Of a stretch of 64,000 nucleotides of DNA, positions 15,897 to 23,835 are shown one piece after another. Position 1 is the stretch's first letter. Every line of letters starts with the position of its first letter. The notes under the pieces were generated by a model. That model made no database searches and had not been told where the DNA came from. It saw nothing but the letters and a program-made list of their open reading frames with translations. A program made the position numbers and the translations under genes. The DNA is taken from NCBI GenBank assembly GCA_040882645.1, contig JBBEAX010000055.1:1-64000 (forward strand), given 5' to 3'. Source of the DNA: JAUYIV01 sp040882645. GTDB lineage: Bacteria; Actinomycetota; Acidimicrobiia; Spongiisociales; UBA11373.

Positions 15897-16322
15897 ATGC
15901 TGACAGTGGGATGGCGTGAGATCGTCGGGCTGCCGGGACTCGGCATCGAGGCGATCGCCGCCAAGATCGACACGGGGGCGAGCTCGTCGTCGATCGACGT
16001 CAGCCGGATCGAGGAGTTCGTCGCACCCGACGGCACGCGGATGGTCCGGTTCCGGGTGCACTTGTCGCGGAAACAGACGGTCGAGGCAAAAGCTCCGATC
16101 GCCGACGAGCGCCGCATCCGCAACCCCGGTCGCGGAGGCAGGGAAGAGGAGCGCTATGTGATCCGCACCGATCTGGCGATTGGCGACGACCAGTGGTCGA
16201 TAGACGTGACCCTCGCCCGGCGCACCCGCATGCAGTATCGGATGCTCCTCGGCCGCGAGGCGATGAGCAACAGGGTGGTGGTCGATCCGGGCGCCTCCTA
16301 TCTCCTCGGTGGCCCGGCATGA
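15897..16322 (+). CDS. RimB/ATP-dependent zinc protease-like (PF05618) protein
   Basis: The 141-residue protein carries 'IAAKIDTGASSSSIDV' near the N-terminus, the D-T-G-A motif of a retropepsin-like fold, and ends 'RMQYRMLLGREAM...VVVDPGASYLLG'. Proteins of this family (RimB, PF05618) are found with RimK; in Pseudomonas RimB removes glutamates that RimK adds to ribosomal protein S6, which is known for that species and only inferred here. Its stop overlaps the rimK start (ATGA). TAGCCT lies 7 nt before the ATG, so the mRNA is probably leaderless. Confidence 0.85.
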   Translation: MLTVGWREIVGLPGLGIEAIAAKIDTGASSSSIDVSRIEEFVAPDGTRMVRFRVHLSRKQTVEAKAPIADERRIRNPGRGGREEERYVIRTDLAIGDDQWSIDVTLARRTRMQYRMLLGREAMSNRVVVDPGASYLLGGPA

Positions 16323-17209
16323 GGATCGGCGTACTCAGCCGTCGGCCCGGGCTCTATTCGACGAGGCGCCTCGTCGAGGCCGCCGAGACTCGGGGTCACG
16401 AGGTGGCGGTGGTCGATTACCTCCGCTGCTACATGGATATCACGTCGCGCCGCCCCCGCGTGCTCTTCGCCGGACGGGAACTCGAGTTCGACGCGGTGAT
16501 CCCCCGGGTGGGGGCCAGCTATACGTTCTACGGCACCGCGGTCGTCCGCCAGTTCGAGATGATGCATGTGCTCACCGCCAACGAGTCGCAGGCGATTTCC
16601 CGGGCGCGCGACAAGCTCCGCTCGCTGCAATTGCTCTCCCGCGCCGGCATCGGGCTCCCGGTGACCTCGTTCGCCCATTCGATCAAGGACATTTCCGGCC
16701 TCCTCGACGTGGTGGGCAAGCCCCCCTACGTGATCAAGCTGCTCGAGGGCACGCAGGGGGTGGGCGTCGTGCTCGCCCCCACCCTCAAGGCCGCCGAGTC
16801 CGTGATCGCCGCCTTCCGGCAGTTGGACGCCAACATCCTCGTGCAGCGCTTCGTGTCGGAAGCCAAGAACACCGATCTGCGCGCCTTCGTGGTCGGTGGC
16901 AAGGTGGTGGCGGCAATGGAGCGGGTCGCCGCCGAAGGAGAGTTTCGAGCCAACCTCCACCGCGGAGGCACGGCCCGGGCGGTCGAACTCACCGAAGAAG
17001 AGCAAGAGACCGCCCTCACCGCCGCCGCCACCCTCGGCCTCGACCTCTCCGGCGTCGACATGCTCCGCAGCGACGAGGGCCCCCTGGTGATCGAGGTGAA
17101 CTCTTCGCCAGGCCTCGAAGGCATCGAAGCCGCCAGCCGAGTAGACGTTGCCGGCGCAGTCATCGAGTATCTGGAGAAGCGTTTTCATCCTCCTCTCGAA
17201 GAGGACTGA
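16319..17209 (+). CDS. rimK: RimK-type ATP-grasp glutamate ligase
   Basis: RimK ligases add amino acids, usually glutamate, to protein C-termini or small molecules. The 296-residue protein has the RimK N-terminal domain ('FDAVIPRVGASYTFYGTAVVRQFE' region) and an ATP-grasp domain: 'KLLEGTQGVGVVLAP' is the ATP loop, 'VQRFVSEAKNTDLRAFVVGGKV' and 'VIEVNSSPGLEGIEAAS' carry the metal ligands. Its ATG overlaps the RimB-like stop. The rpsF product here ends 'RHKFIRPD', without the Glu-rich tail of enterobacterial S6, so the target may differ. Confidence 0.93.
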   Translation: MRIGVLSRRPGLYSTRRLVEAAETRGHEVAVVDYLRCYMDITSRRPRVLFAGRELEFDAVIPRVGASYTFYGTAVVRQFEMMHVLTANESQAISRARDKLRSLQLLSRAGIGLPVTSFAHSIKDISGLLDVVGKPPYVIKLLEGTQGVGVVLAPTLKAAESVIAAFRQLDANILVQRFVSEAKNTDLRAFVVGGKVVAAMERVAAEGEFRANLHRGGTARAVELTEEEQETALTAAATLGLDLSGVDMLRSDEGPLVIEVNSSPGLEGIEAASRVDVAGAVIEYLEKRFHPPLEED

Positions 17210-17251
17210 GGCGGCGAGGTACTCAGCATCCGTTAGTAGAGGCGGCCCCCC

Positions 17252-17272
17252 GCCCCCCGCCTCCCGCCTCCC
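17252..17272. repeat. Heptamer array, GCCCCCC + 2 x GCCTCCC
   Basis: The 269-bp gap 17210-17478 holds this three-unit array followed by the recurring flank GCAAGAGCC, then GC-rich palindromic words such as GTGCC-gagcgaagcga-GGCAC (about 17359-17379). A clear Shine-Dalgarno AGGAGG at its end belongs to the next gene. Confidence 0.75.
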
Positions 17273-17478
17273 GCAAGAGCCGCGCTGACCCCTTCACTCG
17301 CGTAACCGCGGTTTCGCCTTTCGCAGCCCGGCCGCAGGCCGGACCTTCGCCCATCGCGTGCCGAGCGAAGCGAGGCACTTATCCACAGATCTCGAAACCG
17401 GGTGTAACCCCCGTCACCATGCGCGCGCCCCTCGGGTCTAAGAGTCGTAAGGGGAAGCCCACGTATAGGAGGAACTCT

Positions 17479-17985
17479 GTGGACGTAGCACTCATCGTCA
17501 TAGGTGCGATCTTGTTCATGTACGGCTGGTTCTGGGGTGGGGTCACAGAAGCCCGCACCACGGCATATGCCATCGGCGCCAGCGCATTCATGCTCGGCCT
17601 CTGGTTCGCCTTTAGCGGCGGCGCCGGTGGCGACGCGGTCGGCGGGGCGTTCCTGGGATTCGGAGCCATCTTCGGATTCATGGCCGCCGCCAACGCGTGG
17701 AACGAGTCGAGCCAGGACCGCACGTATGGCATGTTCGCCCTGTTGTTCGGGATCGTGGCCCTCTTCGGGTTCATGTACTTCTCGGACAACGAGGCGCCCG
17801 GGCAGTACACGTTTGCCTCGCTCGTGCTGGGCATCGTGCTGTTGCTCCACTTCATCTCGGCCGGCCTGGTGGCGTCGAACCGCGGTTTCAAGTCGCTGGT
17901 CGGATGGGTGACGCTGTTCGCGGGCGTGGTGCTCGTGTACTTCGGCTTTGCTGAGGCGCTCGGCAACGGGTTGGAGCCCTTCTAA
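17479..17985 (+). CDS. Six-span membrane protein (AmiS/UreI-like layout)
   Basis: The 168-residue protein is nearly all membrane: about six hydrophobic helices with very short polar loops. The first, 'LIVIGAILFMYGWFWGG', and the length recall AmiS/UreI acid-activated urea/amide channels, but the conserved family residues cannot be confirmed by eye and the name is only a suggestion. The GTG start was chosen for AGGAGG six bases upstream. Two hairpins follow the stop. No amidase or urease genes are nearby, and prkA follows on the same strand. Confidence 0.6.
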   Translation: MDVALIVIGAILFMYGWFWGGVTEARTTAYAIGASAFMLGLWFAFSGGAGGDAVGGAFLGFGAIFGFMAAANAWNESSQDRTYGMFALLFGIVALFGFMYFSDNEAPGQYTFASLVLGIVLLLHFISAGLVASNRGFKSLVGWVTLFAGVVLVYFGFAEALGNGLEPF

Positions 17986-18007
17986 GGCGCCCAGCCAAGA
18001 CCAGGTT

Positions 18008-18065
18008 CCCGGCACTGCCGGGGACGGATCGAGAGAGCGGGAGACCTTCGGGTCTCCCGCTCTCT
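18008..18065 (+). terminator. Two hairpins, the second a 15-bp stem with UUCG loop
   Basis: CCCGGC-act-GCCGGG (18008-18022) is followed by a perfect 15-bp stem, 18032-18046 with 18051-18065, closed by the very stable tetraloop TTCG. Only a short T-poor tail follows, and prkA begins 33 nt later. It may end the upstream transcript or sit in the prkA leader. Confidence 0.7.
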
Positions 18066-18097
18066 ACTCTTGGAGGCGAGTCGCAGGTAGGAGTCAA

Positions 18098-19960
18098 ATG
18101 GAACCCAAAGAACTCCTCGGCAGGATCAAGGCCGAGGTTGCAGCACCAGCAGAAGAGGTGACGTTCGCCCGGTACCTCGAGATGGTGCGGGACGACCCCC
18201 GACTCGCCCGACTATCGCACGCACTGATCGCCGACATGCTCGAGGCTTCCGGTGTGTCCACCGGGCCCGACGGCGAGGAGCGCTTCGACCTTTTCGAGGG
18301 CGGGCTGTTCGGTCAGCAGTGGGTCATCCAGCAGGTGGTCGATTACTTCCGGGCGGCCGGATGCCGCCTCGATGTCCGCAAGCGGATCCTGCTTCTCGTC
18401 GGCCCTCCCGGGTCGGGCAAGTCGACCCTCATCAACACCATCAAGGAGGGTCTCGAGGCGTACACCAAAACCGACGACGGCCGGGTGTACGCGGTCAAGG
18501 GCTCTCAGATGCACGAGGACCCGCTGCGGCTGATCCCCAATGAGCTCCGCGACGAGACCGGCGTCTACATCGAAGGGGACCTCAATCCCGAGGTGCGTTG
18601 GTTGGTGGAATACGTCTACCAGGGCGACATCACCAAGGTGCCGATCCAACGGATCCACTACAGCATCGCCCGCGGCACCGGCTTCGGCACCTTTGTCGCC
18701 ACCGACCCCCGCTCGGAGAACCTTGCCCGCCTCGTCGGTGAGGTGGAGCAGAGCCTCCTCGATCCCACCGACCCGGGATCGGTGCGGCGCGCTTACCGAT
18801 TCGACGGCGAGCTGAACGCGGCCCACCGGGGGATGGCCGACCTGCTCGAAGTCTTCAAGATGGACGAACGCTTTCTGGCGGTGCTGCTGAGCCTCAGCCA
18901 GGAACAGATCATCAAGACGAGCGGTCCCGGGACCATGTACGCCGACGAGGCCTTGGTCGCCCAGAGCAACCTCGCCGAATATCAGGAGCTCGTCGACAAC
19001 CCGCGGGCGGCCGCGATGCTCGACCGCCTCGTGGTGGTGAAGGTTCCGTTCGTGCTGTCGGTGCGCGACGAGATCCGCATCTACGAAAAGATGCTCTCGG
19101 GCGCCGACCTCGGCCGGCGCGACGTCTCGCCGCTCGCCCTCCACACCGCCGCCACCTTCGCAGTGCTGACCAGGCTGGAGCACCCGGGCGGAGGCATGCA
19201 GGGCCTGATCCGCAAGCTCCGGCTCTACGACGGCCGCTACGGGCCTCACGGCGGCTCGGAGGACGCCCGCAAGCTGCGGGACAAGGCGCCAAACGAGGGC
19301 ATGACCGGACTGAGCCCCCGCTACGTGATCAATCGCCTGTCGCAGGTGGCCGGCAACACCAAGGGTTGCCTCGATGGCATCGCGGTGCTCGAAGCGCTCT
19401 GGGAGGGTCTCCCCCAGCGGGCCGGGTTCACCGAAGACGAACGCGAGCGTTGGAGCTCACTGCTCTCCGCCACTCAGGCCGAGTACGACGAGATGGTGCA
19501 GTTGGAGATTCGCAAGGGGTCGGTGCTCGGGTTCAAGGACTCGGCCGAGAAGATGGCGAAGACGGTTCGGGAGGAGGTGGCAGCGTGGAAGTCCCAGGGC
19601 GACGCGGCCAACACCCCCACGCTGCGACGGTTGGAGCGGCTCATCGACGTCCCCCAGTACGGACGAGATCGATTCCGCAATGCGCTCTCGGCAGCGCTGG
19701 AGTTGAAGGGGCAGCGGGGTCGCCCGCTCCACACCCGCCATCCCTTGTTGGAGGATGCGATCCAGCGGGCACTGCTGCCGTCGTGGAGCGACGTAGCCAA
19801 GAAGCTCGACGACCAGGGCGACGGCATCGTCCAGGGCATCCAGGCTTCCGGCTGGCGCAAGGCCTGTGCCGAGCAACTGGTCGAGTACGCCCACAAGTTC
19901 ATCGGATCGAAGCGCGACCGGCGGGACGAGGGCGAGAAGAAGCCGACCTGGTACTCCTGA
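18098..19960 (+). CDS. prkA: PrkA-type serine protein kinase / AAA+ protein
   Basis: PrkA proteins couple an AAA+ domain to a C-terminal kinase-like domain and act in stress or sporulation signalling; their activity in Bacillus is described as a protease-like or kinase one, so the label is cautious. The 620 residues match the family (about 640). Walker A is 'LLLVGPPGSGKST' (about residues 101-113), 'RGTGFGTFVATDPRSENLARL' region follows, and 'GLSPRYVINRLSQV' marks the start of the C-terminal part. AGGAG lies 5 nt before the ATG. The usual companions YeaH (DUF444) and SpoVR are not in the window. Confidence 0.93.
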   Translation: MEPKELLGRIKAEVAAPAEEVTFARYLEMVRDDPRLARLSHALIADMLEASGVSTGPDGEERFDLFEGGLFGQQWVIQQVVDYFRAAGCRLDVRKRILLLVGPPGSGKSTLINTIKEGLEAYTKTDDGRVYAVKGSQMHEDPLRLIPNELRDETGVYIEGDLNPEVRWLVEYVYQGDITKVPIQRIHYSIARGTGFGTFVATDPRSENLARLVGEVEQSLLDPTDPGSVRRAYRFDGELNAAHRGMADLLEVFKMDERFLAVLLSLSQEQIIKTSGPGTMYADEALVAQSNLAEYQELVDNPRAAAMLDRLVVVKVPFVLSVRDEIRIYEKMLSGADLGRRDVSPLALHTAATFAVLTRLEHPGGGMQGLIRKLRLYDGRYGPHGGSEDARKLRDKAPNEGMTGLSPRYVINRLSQVAGNTKGCLDGIAVLEALWEGLPQRAGFTEDERERWSSLLSATQAEYDEMVQLEIRKGSVLGFKDSAEKMAKTVREEVAAWKSQGDAANTPTLRRLERLIDVPQYGRDRFRNALSAALELKGQRGRPLHTRHPLLEDAIQRALLPSWSDVAKKLDDQGDGIVQGIQASGWRKACAEQLVEYAHKFIGSKRDRRDEGEKKPTWYS

Positions 19961-20019
19961 ATCAAGAATCAAGAATCAAGAAGCGGGACTGGCGTCATCT
20001 TGAATCTTGACTCTTGTAT
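19960..20019. repeat. Inverted pair of heptamer arrays (AATCAAG / CTTGAAT)
   Basis: Three exact AATCAAG units (19960-19980) face three CTTGAAT-type units (19999-20019) across 18 bp, giving a stem of about 20 bp. The element lies between convergent genes and overlaps both ends: its first base is the last base of the prkA stop and its right arm encodes the final residues of the CCA enzyme. Confidence 0.92.
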
Positions 20020-21403
20020 CCCTCTCCCTTATCCACTCGTCTAGAAGCCGCAGCGCTTCCTCTTCGTCGTAGGGGCCTTCGTCTAGGCGGTGTTCCAGGA
20101 GCATGTTCATCGCTTCGCCGACGAGCGGGCCGGGTTTCAGGCCGAGGTGCTGCATCACCCGGTTTCCGTCGATCGGAGGGCGAATGCGGTCGATCTCTTC
20201 ACGACTGCGCAATTCGGCGATGCGGTCCTCCAGCTCGGAGATGGCGCGCTGGATCTGCCGCTCGCGCTTCTCGTTGCGGGTGGTGACGTCGCACCGGACC
20301 AGGGTGTTGAGCTGGTCGAGTTGATCGCCGGCATCACGGACATACCGGCGGACCGCCCGATCGGTCCACCCCAACTTGAAGGTGTGGGGGCGCATGTGGA
20401 GGTAGACCAGGCGGGAAACGGCGTCGATGTCGTCCTTGGGGTAGCGCAGTTCGCGCATGCGTGCCTTGGTCATTCGGGCACCCACGACCTCGTGGTGGTG
20501 GAAGCTGACGCCGCCCTCGCCCACCTCGCGGGTTTCGGGTTTTCCGATGTCGTGGAACAGCGCTGCCAGGCGGACGATCCTGTCGTCGGCGGGGCACTTC
20601 TCGACCACCGCGATCGTGTGGGCGAGCACATCCTTGTGTTGGTGGAAGGGATCCTGTTCGACGGCGAGGGCGGGGATCTCAGGGATGAAGTGGTTGGCGA
20701 GCCCGGAGTCCACCACCCCCCAAAGCCCGGCGGCCACGAACTCTCCAGTGATCAGCCGATCGAACTCGCCGTGGATCCGCTCGGCGCTCACGATCTCGAT
20801 GCGCCCCGCCATGGCGGCGGCCGCCGCCAGCGTGGCCTCCTCCACCGTGAACCCCAGAGTCGCGACGAAGCGGAAGAGGCGGAGCATTCGCAACGGATCG
20901 TCGGCGAACGAGATCTCGGGTTCGATCGGAGTGCGGAGCACCCCGGCGCCGAGGTCGATCAGACCGCCGTGCGGATCGATCATCTCAGGCTCTGGCACGA
21001 GCCGCAGCGCGATCGCGTTGATGGAGAAGTCCCGGCGAGACAGGTCGGTGGCCAGATCGTCGGAGAACTCCACCACCGGCTTGCGGCTCTCCTCGCGATA
21101 GACCTCACTACGGAAGGTGGTGATCTCCACGCTGATGCCATCGAGGTGAGCCCCGACCGTGCCGAACTCCTTCCCGACGACCACCACTGCCTTCGCCCAG
21201 CCTCGGAGGAGCCCCTCGATCTCGTCAGGGGACGCATCGGTGGTGAAGTCGTACTCCTCGACGGCCGCCACTCGATCGAGCAAGGCGTCGCGGACGCTTC
21301 CCCCCACCAGGTAGAGCTCGTGCCCCGCCGCCCGGAACCGCTCGGCAACCCGAACGGGAACCCCCTCGGCGCGCAACAGCGGTTGAAGACGGGCGGGGAT
21401 CAT
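19976..21403 (-). CDS. cca: CCA tRNA nucleotidyltransferase / polyA polymerase family
   Basis: The enzyme adds or repairs the 3'-CCA of tRNAs. The 475-residue protein has the class II nucleotidyltransferase head ('YLVGGSVRDALLDR', then 'DFTTDASPDEIEGLLRG' with the D-x-D metal pair, 'TDLSRRDFSINAIAL'), neck and body domains ('DDPLRMLRLFRFVATLGF'), and an HD domain ('VRLAALFHDIGKPETR'). This head-plus-HD architecture is the actinobacterial PcnA type. The last dozen residues ('TRVKIQDDASPAS') are encoded by the heptamer repeat and are probably an accidental extension. Confidence 0.95.
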   Translation of the reverse strand: MIPARLQPLLRAEGVPVRVAERFRAAGHELYLVGGSVRDALLDRVAAVEEYDFTTDASPDEIEGLLRGWAKAVVVVGKEFGTVGAHLDGISVEITTFRSEVYREESRKPVVEFSDDLATDLSRRDFSINAIALRLVPEPEMIDPHGGLIDLGAGVLRTPIEPEISFADDPLRMLRLFRFVATLGFTVEEATLAAAAAMAGRIEIVSAERIHGEFDRLITGEFVAAGLWGVVDSGLANHFIPEIPALAVEQDPFHQHKDVLAHTIAVVEKCPADDRIVRLAALFHDIGKPETREVGEGGVSFHHHEVVGARMTKARMRELRYPKDDIDAVSRLVYLHMRPHTFKLGWTDRAVRRYVRDAGDQLDQLNTLVRCDVTTRNEKRERQIQRAISELEDRIAELRSREEIDRIRPPIDGNRVMQHLGLKPGPLVGEAMNMLLEHRLDEGPYDEEEALRLLDEWIRERDTRVKIQDDASPAS

Positions 21404-21425
21404 GGGCCAACTCTAAGGCAGGCCG

Positions 21426-21580
21426 CTGCCCGCTACCCGCTACCCGCTGCCAGCAAGAGCCTTTGACTCGCTTGGCCGCCGCACGGCCCCTCCGGCTCGC
21501 TTCGCTCGCCACCTCCCCCTACTGGGGAGGAAACGCGTGAGACAAACTTCTTGCGGGAGGCGGGTAGCGGGTAGCCGGTA
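21426..21580. repeat. Composite repeat: heptamer arrays flanking a dispersed element
   Basis: CTGCCCG, CTACCCG, CTACCCG, CTGCCAG (21426-21453) face GCGGGAG, GCGGGTA, GCGGGTA, GCCGGTA (21553-21580), an inverted pair. Between them, 21476-21531 holds a 19-bp word (21476-21494) and a CCTCCCC-ctact-GGGGAGG hairpin (21512-21530). The same word and hairpin recur in the opposite direction at 57464-57524. This fills the gap between cca and pilT. Confidence 0.85.
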
Positions 21581-21617
21581 GCGTCTCTTGCAGGCAGCGG
21601 GCCGGCCGGAGGCCGGC

Positions 21618-22712
21618 CTACTTCGTCCCTATCAGCCCCAGCTGCTGCGCGCGCAGCTTGAGGTCCGCCGGGTTGGTGGCGTTGCGCATTGCTTCGTCGA
21701 AGGCGATGGTGCCGCTGCCTGCCAGTCGCAGGATGGCCTGGTCAAAGGTCTCCATGCCGTAGTACGACCCCTCGGCGATGACGTCGGGGATCTCATGGGT
21801 CATCGTCGCGTCGGCGATCCGTTCGGCGACCCGGTCGGTGTTGACGAGGACCTCCACCGCCGGCACCCGACCCTTGCCGTTCATCGCGGGGATGAGCCGC
21901 TGGCTGAGAATCGCCTTCAGCGAGCCGGAGAGCAGCACTCTGATCTGGCGCTGATGCTCGGTGGGGAAGAAGTCGATGATGCGGTTGATGGTCTCGGTCG
22001 CATCGAGGGTGTGGAGCGAGGACAACACCAAGTGACCGGTCTCGGCAGCTTTGAGGGCGGCATCGACGGTCTCCACGTCGCGCATCTCGCCGATGAGGAT
22101 GACGTCGGGGTCCTGGCGGAGTACTCGACGCATCGCCTCGCCGAAGCTACCGGTGTCCACTCCCACTTCGCGCTGGCTCACCATCGCCACCTTGTCGCGG
22201 TGGACGAACTCCACCGGGTCCTCCACCGTGATGATGTTGACCCGGCGGTTCGAGTTGATCCAGTCGACCAGCGCAGCCAGGGTCGTCGACTTCCCCGACC
22301 CGGTCGGCCCGGTTACGAGGATCAGTCCCCGCCGCTCGGCGGCGAGCCGGGTGAGCACCGGAGGAAGCCCCAGTGAGGCAAAGTCGCCCGTGGGTGGAAG
22401 CAGGGCGCGCAGGGCGATGGTGATGTTGCCCCGCTGCTGAAAGGCGTTCACCCGGAATCGGGATCCGTCGGAGACGCCATAGGCGAAGTCGGCCTCACGA
22501 TGCTCCTTGAACTCGACCCGCAGCCGGTCCGGGATCAGGGCTTCGAGGTAGGCGTCGACATCGGCCACCGTGAGGTTCGGCTGCGGAAGGGGGCGCAGAT
22601 CGCCGTCCACCCGGATCGTCGGGGGGATCCCCGGCTTCAGGTGGAGGTCAGATGCTCCGGCCGTGCGCGTATCGGCGAGAAGCTCATCGATCGAGGGCAG
22701 GTTCGAGGTCAG
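21618..22712 (-). CDS. pilT: PilT-type secretion/retraction ATPase
   Basis: PilT ATPases power type IV pilus retraction. Walker A is 'ILVTGPTGSGKST', the Asp box 'NIITVEDPVEFVH', Walker B 'DPDVILIGEMRD', and the His box 'TGHLVLSSLHT'. The family's N-terminal domain includes 'ASDLHLKPGIPPTIRVDGDL', whose start lies upstream of the first GTG (22610). Going back from there no ATG, GTG or TTG occurs before an in-frame TAG. The proposed start is CTG at 22712, with AGGAAG eight bases upstream, giving 364 residues; CTG at 22700 is the alternative. No other pilus gene is in the window. Confidence 0.85.
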   Translation of the reverse strand: MTSNLPSIDELLADTRTAGASDLHLKPGIPPTIRVDGDLRPLPQPNLTVADVDAYLEALIPDRLRVEFKEHREADFAYGVSDGSRFRVNAFQQRGNITIALRALLPPTGDFASLGLPPVLTRLAAERRGLILVTGPTGSGKSTTLAALVDWINSNRRVNIITVEDPVEFVHRDKVAMVSQREVGVDTGSFGEAMRRVLRQDPDVILIGEMRDVETVDAALKAAETGHLVLSSLHTLDATETINRIIDFFPTEHQRQIRVLLSGSLKAILSQRLIPAMNGKGRVPAVEVLVNTDRVAERIADATMTHEIPDVIAEGSYYGMETFDQAILRLAGSGTIAFDEAMRNATNPADLKLRAQQLGLIGTK

Positions 22713-22754
22713 GTCCGGCTCTTCCTATCGGCTCAGGTCGTATCGGCACCGCCC

Positions 22755-23768
22755 TCAGCCGCCTTGAACACCCTTCCAATGCGGCGCCATCGCCTCGGCA
22801 ACCATCTGCACCGACTGGTGGGCTCGCCGGGGTGAAACGGCCGACGGCGGCGACGCGGACTCGCCGGCCGCGCCCCGCAGGGTGGCGGCAACCGAGGCTT
22901 CGATCGCCGCCAGGTTGTAGCCCCCTTCGAGGAAGTAGATGGTCGGGATCCCCAGGGACGCCAGGCCCGCAGCCATCCGCTGGTAGTCGGCGGCCTCGAG
23001 CATCACCCCGGCGAGCGGATCGGCGCGATGCGCGTCGTATCCGGCGCTCACCAGAACGCGAGCGGGAGCAAACTCGGCGAGGACAGGGACCACCACCCGA
23101 TCGAACGCCTCCGCATACGCGTCGCCCGCGGTCCCGGGAGGAAACGGAAAGTTGATCGTCCGCTCCGCCCCGGGGCCGCTGCCCGTCTCCTCGAGCCATC
23201 CGGTTCCCGGGTAGAAAGGAAACTCGTGAAGCGACACGTAGAGCACCTGGCCGTCGGTGTAGAACATGTCCTGGGTGCCGTTGCCGTGGTGGACATCCCA
23301 GTCGATGATCGCCACCCGATCGCCGCGGCCCCGGATGCGATCGGCAGCAACCGCCACATTGTTGAACAGACAGAATCCCATCGCCCGTGCCCCCAGGGCG
23401 TGATGACCGGGGGGGCGCACCACGTTGAAGGCGACGGTGGACTCGCCGTCGTCGATCGCCTGCAGCGAGGCGAGGCCGGCACCCACTGCCCGCAGCGCCG
23501 CGGTCCAGGAGGCGGGCACGGCCGAGGTGTCCGGATCGAGCGCCCCCCCGCCGGCCGCACAGAAGTCTTGGATCGTCTCGACGTACGCCCGGTCGTGCAC
23601 CCCGAACAAGTCGGTGATCTCGGCTTCGGGGGCTAGTCGCTCATCCACCTCCCCTCCCCACGATCGGGCGCCCCGTAGAGCGGCGGTCACCCGTTCGGGA
23701 CGCTCGGGATGGCCGGCACCCGTGTCGTGGTCGAGAAACGCCTGGTGGTGAAAAAGCAGCGGTCGCAT
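22755..23768 (-). CDS. Histone deacetylase family (AcuC/amidohydrolase-like) protein
   Basis: These zinc enzymes remove acetyl or acyl groups from lysines or polyamines. The 337-residue protein has the full set of landmarks: 'GHPERPERV', 'RPPGHHA' (general-base histidines), 'AIIDWDVHHGNGTQ' (zinc Asp and His), 'SLHEFPFYPGTG', 'VSAGYDAHRADPL' (zinc Asp) and 'FLEGGYN'. The active-site Tyr is replaced by the Gly-Gly-Tyr of the bacterial type. The ATG at 23768 is preferred to a GTG nine bases upstream. It is divergent from the GNAT gene, an attractive but unproven acetylation/deacetylation pair. Confidence 0.93.
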   Translation of the reverse strand: MRPLLFHHQAFLDHDTGAGHPERPERVTAALRGARSWGGEVDERLAPEAEITDLFGVHDRAYVETIQDFCAAGGGALDPDTSAVPASWTAALRAVGAGLASLQAIDDGESTVAFNVVRPPGHHALGARAMGFCLFNNVAVAADRIRGRGDRVAIIDWDVHHGNGTQDMFYTDGQVLYVSLHEFPFYPGTGWLEETGSGPGAERTINFPFPPGTAGDAYAEAFDRVVVPVLAEFAPARVLVSAGYDAHRADPLAGVMLEAADYQRMAAGLASLGIPTIYFLEGGYNLAAIEASVAATLRGAAGESASPPSAVSPRRAHQSVQMVAEAMAPHWKGVQGG

Positions 23769-23835
23769 CGCCACCACTCTGCCACGGGCCGCCGCAGGGA
23801 TTCAGCGCGACCGGCCCGCACCTACCATCGCCGTC

